From Linnemannia hyalina (Eukaryota; Mortierellomycota; Mortierellomycetes; Mortierellales; Mortierellaceae), in assembly GCA_019671135.1 (NCBI GenBank), contig JAHRHY010000029.1, positions 1 to 64,000 of the forward strand: a stretch of 64,000 bases of DNA. Direction: 5' to 3'. A model generated the notes under the pieces. That model was not told where the DNA came from. It saw only the letters and a program-made list of their open reading frames with translations, and made no database searches. Position numbers and translations under genes: made by a program. Positions 58,372-64,000 of the stretch are shown one piece after another (the stretch's first letter is position 1; the number at the start of each line of letters is the position of its first letter).

Positions 58372-58400
58372 TGTGGCAGCCAAGCGTTCATAGCGACGTT

Positions 58401-58436
<36 letters not shown>

Positions 58437-58480
58437 ACTGAAGCAGAATTCAGTAAGCGTTGGATTGTTCACCCACTAAT

Positions 58481-58535
<55 letters not shown>

Positions 58536-58846
58536 ATGAAATGTTGTTGCAATAGTAATTGAACTTAGTACGAGAGGAACCGTTCATTCGGATAATTGGT
58601 ATTTGGGCCTGCCTGAGCAGGCAATGGCCCGAAGCTATCATCCGTTGGGTTATGGCTGAACGCCTCTAAGTCAGAACCCGTGCTAGAACGCGACGATTAC
58701 CGCCTTTTCCGATTTTTAGTTGAATACGAATAGATCCTCGGATCCTGAATCATACAACGTAGGGTTGTCTTGCAGAGTGGAAAGGCTTTGTGAGGCTCCT
58801 GCTAATGTTAATTTCAAATATTGGAAGAGATATAAAGCCATTGCAG
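58372..58846 (+). repeat. 28S-headed dispersed repeat, plus-strand copy E, 3' end lost
   Basis: Begins exactly at ATAACTGGCTTGTGGCAGCC as do the other copies, but in the opposite orientation. It follows 28S to about TTGGAAGAGATATAAAGCCA and then diverges before the 28S terminus. The region past AATCATAC has several substitutions and small indels. It sits between the two inverted LTR-like repeats. Confidence 0.8.
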
Positions 58847-58977
58847 TATAGCATGTCACAACTCCTCATGAACTACTACTGCATTCTACAAACTAGAGAT
58901 GAGCATGATATTTCGCCCATTTATCTGTTGGATAGATGCCTTGTTACAGTATCGCATCTAGCCACCTTCCATCTAAC

Positions 58978-59151
58978 CACATCCCCATTGTTCCATAGCT
59001 CCATCTAACCACATCATCATCTAACCACATCACCACCATCCCGGAGCCCATAGCATAGCATACATAAATACCCTGGCTTCTCCTGTACAATAAACATCAC
59101 CCGTTTCTGCCTTCTGCTCTTGTCCGCTACCCTCCTTCTGTTGCTATTACA
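58978..59151 (+). repeat. LTR-like repeat, right inverted copy
   Basis: Inverted relative to 57692-57860: CATCTAACCACATC units, CCCGGAGCCCATAGCATAGC, TACAATAAACATCACCC and end TTGCTATTACA. No gene is supported from 59152 to 59956. Confidence 0.65.
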
Positions 59152-59956
59152 TGCCTCCACTTTGGGAATGCATCTACTATTGCAAATGTTCAGGGTGTAG
59201 TCTCTGTCTATGCTTCTCCAAGGTACTCTCATCTTCTGCTGCATCTTCTGCTGCATCTTCGCCGTGGAATGCAGGAGGAGATGTACCACTGCAGTCATCA
59301 TCTCTTGCTACTTCATCTCTTGTGCAGTATACATTGCAAGTGCACAAAGATATATGTCGACTGCAGTTGCACAACTGGGGTTGGCAGAGCACTGGATATT
59401 TTTAAAATCCGCCATTGCCTGCCTTGCATGAAAATGGGCCCTTTGCAGTGATTCTTATCGAAACGAGAAAAGTGAATTCGTTTCGTTAAGCCCGTACTAA
59501 GTACCTGTAAGTGGTCTTAACGAATGGGTTATCGAACTGAAATCCGGTTCGTTGAGAAACACTGGCCCCTTGGTTCGTAATACATCTAACTTTCAACTCC
59601 GAGGAAAACCTGCTATGATGAGTTGGAGATGGCGCCAAAGACAGACAGGCTGATTCAATAGCGTTTCCGGGTGAGGGCAAGAAGGATACAAGAATGGTAT
59701 ATTTGAGATTTCAAGGTAAGGAGATAAGAGTGGCAGCAAGGAGGACTATATGAGCTAGAGAGGGACAAGAGTCGATGGGCACTCCGGCTCTCCAAGGAAG
59801 TATTCATCTGTGAGACTTTCAGGCATCTCTAGCAAGCGAAAAAAAAGCATGGGAGCTTTAGTACTAGTTTTAGTGGTGCATTCACAAAAATAAATAACAC
59901 AAACATCGAGACAGTTTTGACTACTTTAACACCCACAAGCTGCAAAGACTTACCTT

Positions 59957-62900
59957 CTATACGTCCAGCTGTTGAACGGGCGAATATACTGTGAACGAGC
60001 TCGTTGTCATCTTGCTGTTTCTCAACTGCTTGAACTTTGATGCTGCAGACACCACGGTACTCATTATGTTGCCTGCAGTTTGAAGTGTTATCACTGGTTT
60101 TGGGTCGCCCACAGCTCCGCGCTGTTGGAGTAGCCTCATGTTAACCCTGCTCAAGCCTTGCGCGTCTTCCATGGATGCGCCTGACACAGCAAGTCTGTCA
60201 TGTGCCGAACTCCATTGCAGGAGCGACTGAAAGATGCCCTTCTCTTCAATGATTTGCCACACGCGAACAAAAGTATCACCGCAGCCGGTTACCAAATAGG
60301 TGTCGCCGGGAGTTGCTTTCCAGGCAATGGAGTTGATTGATCCATGAAAATCCTTTACAACTACTAGACATCGACCCGAATTCGCGTCCCACAGACGCAC
60401 TGTCTTGTCGTCACTGCCCGATGCAATCTGGTGACCACTGGGAGAATAAGCCACGCTCTTAACAGCATTGGCATGGCCGCTTAAGACGGGGCCAGGTGCG
60501 CCGGTTTGCGTGTCCCATAGCCGCACAGTCTGGTCCCAACTGCCCGAAGCAATCTGGTGACCACTGGGAGAATAAGCTACGCAATCAACATAGCTGGTAT
60601 GGCCGCTTAAGACGGGGCCAGGTGCGCCGGTTTGCGTGTCCCACAGCCGCACAGTCTGGTCCCAACTGCCCGAAGCAATTTGGTGACCAGTGGGAGAATA
60701 AGCCACGCTGTAAACATAGCTGGTATGGCCGCTTAAGACGGGGCCAGGTGCGCCGGTTTGCGTGTCCCACAGCCGCACAGTCTGGTCCAAACTGCCCGAT
60801 GCAATCTGGTAACCACTGGGGGAATAAGCCACGCTCAAAACCTCGTTGGTATGGCCGCCCAAGATGGGGCCAGGTGCGCCGGTGTGCGTGTTCCACAGCC
60901 GCACAGTCTGGTCCCGACTGCCCGAAGCAATCTGGTGACCACTGGGAGAATAAGCCACGCTCTCAACACTGTTGGTATGGCCGCTTAAGACGGGGCCAGG
61001 TGCGCCGGTTTGCGTGTCCCACAGCCGCACAGTCTGGTCCCAACTGCCCGAAGCAATCTGGTGACCACTGGGAGAATAAGCCACGCTCATAACATAGCTG
61101 GTATGGCCGCTTAAGACGGGGCCAGGTGCGCCGGTTTGCGTGTCCCACAGCCGCACAGTCTGGTCCCAACTGCCCGAAGCAATTTGGTGACCACTGGGAG
61201 AATAAGCCACGCAATCAACATAGCTGGTATGGCCGCTTAAGACGGGGCCAGGTGCGCCGGTTTGCGTGTCCCACAGCCGCACAGTCTGGTCCCAACTGCC
61301 CGAAGCAATCTGGTGACCACTGGGAGAATAAGCCACGCTCATAACATAGCTGGTATGGCCGCTTAAGACGGGGCCAGGTGCGCCGGTTTGCGTGTCCCAC
61401 AACCGCACAGTCTCGTCGTCACTGCCCGATGCAATCTGGTGACCACTGGGAGAATAAGCCACGCTCAAGACACTGTTGGTATGGCCGCTTAAAACGGGGC
61501 CAGGTGCGCCGGTTTGCGTGTCCCACAGCCGCACAGTTTTGTCGTCACTGCCCGATGCAATCTGGTAACCACTGGGGGAATAAGCCACGCTCCTAACACT
61601 CAAGGTATGGCCGCTTAAGATGGGGCCAGGTGCGCCGGTGTGCGTGTCCCACAGCCGCACAGTCTCGTCGTCACTGCTCGATGCAATCTGGCGTCCACTG
61701 GGAGAATAAGCCACGCTCATAACACTCAAGGTATGGCCGCTTAAGACGGGGCCAGGTGCGCCGGTTTGCGTGTCCCACAGCCGCACAGTTTTGTCGTCAC
61801 TGCCCGAAGCAATCTGGCGTCCACTGGGAGAATAAGCCACGCTCATAACACTCAAGGTATGGCCGCTTAAGACGGGGCCAGGTGCACCGGTTTGCGTGTC
61901 CCACAGCCGCACAGTTTTGTCGTCACTGCCCGAAGCAATCTGGCGTCCACTGGGAGAATAAGCCACGCTCTCAACACTCAAGGTATGGCCGCTTAAGACG
62001 GGGCCAGGTGCGCCGGTTTGCGTGTCCCACAGCCGCACAGTCTCGTCGTCACTGCTCGATGCAATCTGGTGACCACTGGGAGAATAAGTCACGCTCAAGA
62101 CACTGTTGGTATGGCCGCTTAAGACGGGGCCAGGTGCGCCGGTTTGCGTGTCCCACAGCCGCACAGTCTGGTCCCAACTGCCCGAAGCAATCTGGTGACC
62201 ACTGGGAGAATAAGCCACGCTCTCAACACTGCTGGTATGGCCGCTTAAGACGGGGCCAGGTGCGCCGGTTTGCGTGTCCCACAGCCGCACAGTCTCGTCC
62301 CGACTGCCCGAAGCAATCTGGCGTCCACTGGGAGAATAGGCCACGCTCATAACACTGCTGGTATGGCCGCTTAAGACGGGGCCAGGTGCGCCGGTTTGCG
62401 TGTCCCACAGCCGCACAGTCTCGTCCCAACTGCCCGAAGCAATCTGGCGTCCACTGGGAGAATAAGCCACGCTCATAACATAGCTGGTATGGCCGCTTAA
62501 GACGGGGCCAGGTGCGCCGGTTTGCGTGTCCCACAGCCGCACAGTCTCGTCCCGACTGCCCGAAGCAATCTGGCGTCCACTGGGAGAATAGGCCACGCTC
62601 ATAACACTCAAGGTATGGCCGCTTAAGACGGGGCCAGGTGCGCCGGTTTGCGTGTCCCACAGCCGCACAGTCTCGTCCCAACTGCCCGAAGCAATCTGGC
62701 GTCCACTGGGAGAATAAGCCACGCTCATAACATAGCTGGTATGGCCGCTTAAGACGGGGCCAGGTGCGCCGGTTTGCGTGTCCCACAACCGCACAGTCTG
62801 GTCCCGACTGCCCGAAGCAATCTGGTGACCACTGGGAGAATAAGTCACGCTCATAACACTGCTGGTATGGCCGCTTAAGACGGGGCCAAGTTCGCCGGTT

Positions 62901-64000
62901 TGCGTGTTCCACAGCCGCACAGCTTTGTCGTCACTGCCCGATGCAATCTGGTGACCACTGGGGGAATAAGCCACGCTCCTAACACTGCTGGTATGTTCTT
63001 GTAAGGTGTGGGTTTTCGTCCAAGTCAAGGTATCGTACACACTGATCGTGCCGTCTGCAAGGCCAAAGACACAGGTTTTCCCGTTCGGCGAATATGAGCA
63101 GCAATACACCACATCAAGCTCCTGTACATACGGCCATTCGCCAAACTGTACGCCTGCCATCTGCGCCTTGCTGAAGTCGGCCTGACGTATCCATGTGTTG
63201 CGAAGATTTGCCTTCCTCAAATCTGCCCCTTCCAGCTGAGCGAAATCGAACTGCCCGCCACTCAAATCAGCTCGTGGAATCTGGATGCCTTTCAAATCCG
63301 CCCCATTAAATCGTACGCCAGCTCTGACCAAAATCGTGATGGCATTGGCCGCTGCCTTACGCATCGCTTTGTTGAATTTGGATTGTTCAATCATAGCGAG
63401 AAGTTGGTCCTTGAAGAGTGGCTCTTGCTGCACGCGGTCGGATAAAAAGTCCAGAACGGAGGGCTCTGCCACAAAACTTCTCCACGACAAAGGATGATCG
63501 GCTGTACAAGGCTGGGTTGTGACTGGCTCGACGTCCTCCTCTGGCACCAGTTGATCGTCAAAGCTGAAATCAGAGCTGACACTCCCCCGTCTAGCTGGAG
63601 CTGCAGCTTGAACGGATTTCTCCTTGCCTTCCTGGGGTTCAAAGACTGAGCGTGCAAAGAAATACTCTAGCAGGGACTTGTGGATGAAACGGTACTGGAT
63701 TCCACTGCGTGTAAGCGGACTGGCTTCCAGCAAGAGCTGACTCTCATTCTCTCGGGAGAAGAATGCTTCTTTCCATTTCCCATGGTCTTGTTTACGGGAA
63801 TAGGTCACCACAGGATTGCCCGCCTGGTTCTTGTAGATTGCACTTGCCATGTCCTTCAAGAAACTGATGCCGTTCTGAGTAAAGCCTTCATCGGTCAATC
63901 TGTTAAAGTCGGCTCGTGCTTGTGGGTTCAGGTCCTTGTTCCCAAGTCGTTTTTTTCCTTGCTCCAGCCAAAGCCCAACGAATTCGTCATACAGAGTGAC
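59957..64000 (-). CDS. NLR-like protein: NACHT end, pentapeptide-like repeats and WD40 array (partial)
   Basis: The frame is open from the right edge of the window (VTLYDEFVGLWLEQGKKRLG) to a stop at 59957, 1347 aa; the start and the NTPase core lie outside. The motif YRFIHKSLLEYFFA is typical of the region just after a NACHT NTPase. A pentapeptide-repeat-like segment (FNGADLKGIQIPRADLSGGQ, GADLRKANLRN) lies at about 63170-63310. Then come some 23 WD40 repeats; 21 of them have 42 residues and are nearly identical (SVAYSPSGHQIASGS, TVRLWDTQTGAPGPVLSGHT). Variation is confined to a few positions, such as the residues before SVAYS and the pair after ASGS. The last blade (DTFVRVWQII) is diverged. 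This architecture is that of fungal non-self-recognition NLRs such as the HNWD/HET-E class of Podospora, where the propeller binds the ligand. The specific ligand here is unknown. Confidence 0.85.
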   Translation of the reverse strand, partial: VTLYDEFVGLWLEQGKKRLGNKDLNPQARADFNRLTDEGFTQNGISFLKDMASAIYKNQAGNPVVTYSRKQDHGKWKEAFFSRENESQLLLEASPLTRSGIQYRFIHKSLLEYFFARSVFEPQEGKEKSVQAAAPARRGSVSSDFSFDDQLVPEEDVEPVTTQPCTADHPLSWRSFVAEPSVLDFLSDRVQQEPLFKDQLLAMIEQSKFNKAMRKAAANAITILVRAGVRFNGADLKGIQIPRADLSGGQFDFAQLEGADLRKANLRNTWIRQADFSKAQMAGVQFGEWPYVQELDVVYCCSYSPNGKTCVFGLADGTISVYDTLTWTKTHTLQEHTSSVRSVAYSPSGHQIASGSDDKAVRLWNTQTGELGPVLSGHTSSVMSVTYSPSGHQIASGSRDQTVRLWDTQTGAPGPVLSGHTSYVMSVAYSPSGRQIASGSWDETVRLWDTQTGAPGPVLSGHTLSVMSVAYSPSGRQIASGSRDETVRLWDTQTGAPGPVLSGHTSYVMSVAYSPSGRQIASGSWDETVRLWDTQTGAPGPVLSGHTSSVMSVAYSPSGRQIASGSRDETVRLWDTQTGAPGPVLSGHTSSVESVAYSPSGHQIASGSWDQTVRLWDTQTGAPGPVLSGHTNSVLSVTYSPSGHQIASSSDDETVRLWDTQTGAPGPVLSGHTLSVESVAYSPSGRQIASGSDDKTVRLWDTQTGAPGPVLSGHTLSVMSVAYSPSGRQIASGSDDKTVRLWDTQTGAPGPVLSGHTLSVMSVAYSPSGRQIASSSDDETVRLWDTHTGAPGPILSGHTLSVRSVAYSPSGYQIASGSDDKTVRLWDTQTGAPGPVLSGHTNSVLSVAYSPSGHQIASGSDDETVRLWDTQTGAPGPVLSGHTSYVMSVAYSPSGHQIASGSWDQTVRLWDTQTGAPGPVLSGHTSYVDCVAYSPSGHQIASGSWDQTVRLWDTQTGAPGPVLSGHTSYVMSVAYSPSGHQIASGSWDQTVRLWDTQTGAPGPVLSGHTNSVESVAYSPSGHQIASGSRDQTVRLWNTHTGAPGPILGGHTNEVLSVAYSPSGYQIASGSLDQTVRLWDTQTGAPGPVLSGHTSYVYSVAYSPTGHQIASGSWDQTVRLWDTQTGAPGPVLSGHTSYVDCVAYSPSGHQIASGSWDQTVRLWDTQTGAPGPVLSGHANAVKSVAYSPSGHQIASGSDDKTVRLWDANSGRCLVVVKDFHGSINSIAWKATPGDTYLVTGCGDTFVRVWQIIEEKGIFQSLLQWSSAHDRLAVSGASMEDAQGLSRVNMRLLQQRGAVGDPKPVITLQTAGNIMSTVVSAASKFKQLRNSKMTTSSFTVYSPVQQLDV
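60370..63010 (-). repeat. 126-bp minisatellite encoding WD40 blades
   Basis: About 21 coding units of 126 bp, marked on the plus strand by GGTATGGCCGCTTAAGACGG and GCCGGTTTGCGTGTCCCACA. Units are nearly identical at the DNA level. Long open frames on the plus strand across this array are artefacts. Confidence 0.9.

Noticed and set aside
60496..62352. Plus-strand frames across the WD40 array
   Set aside because: Mirror images of the 126-bp coding repeat on the other strand.
63898..63900. Start of the NLR gene at 63898
   Set aside because: The codon there is TTG and the frame is open to the window edge, so the true start lies outside.

Overview
The window looks like an accessory, transposon-rich region of a nuclear chromosome from an early-diverging filamentous fungus. 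I infer Mucoromycota, most likely Mortierellomycotina. The evidence is short GT-AG introns, two Crinkler-type genes, a NACHT/WD40 receptor gene, and abundant Ty3/gypsy, Helitron, MULE and mariner sequence. No bacterial features are present. I place the organism from gene families only; no search was run.

Layout, left to right. 1-8.15 kb is a degenerate tandem-repeat block split by a young, complete Ty3/gypsy element (1023-7661) with LTRs that look identical. At 8.2-8.8 kb lies the first of many antisense copies of the 3' end of the 28S rRNA. 9.3-16.3 kb holds a dynamin-family remnant and a Crinkler gene in two pieces. A six-exon C2H2 zinc-finger/HNH-like gene sits between the pieces. 17.1-18.3 kb has a (CT)n run and a 234-bp tandem repeat. 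18.4-28.8 kb has four genes: a 590-aa nuclease-like protein, an ADP-ribosyltransferase-fold-like protein, a membrane hydrolase fused to a subtilisin, and a short unknown. 26.4-31.6 kb is dense in MITEs and 28S-derived repeats. 31.66-35.1 kb is a roughly 1.2-kb tandem repeat packed with GC-rich palindromes. 35.8-43.4 kb holds two broken Helitrons with a decayed host-like gene between them and a MITE inserted in the second. 43.5-49.3 kb is a nine-exon gene for a large channel-like protein. 51-59.2 kb has more 28S copies, a truncated Crinkler, a frameshifted MULE transposase, an 887-bp mariner-like element and an inverted pair of LTR-like repeats. 59.96 kb to the right edge is the 3' part of an NLR-like gene with more than 20 nearly identical 42-residue WD40 repeats.

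The genes do not form one pathway. Several belong to families linked to conflict and non-self recognition: Crinklers, the NLR, the ADP-ribosyltransferase-like gene and the zinc-finger nuclease-like gene. They are embedded in mobile DNA. The most unusual signals are four: a dispersed repeat family whose one end is always the same 28S rRNA position and whose other end carries CCCTTAA; the nested zinc-finger/HNH gene inside a Crinkler; the hydrolase-protease fusion; and the palindrome-packed tandem array. Splice sites were assigned by eye from GT/AG signals and reading-frame continuity.
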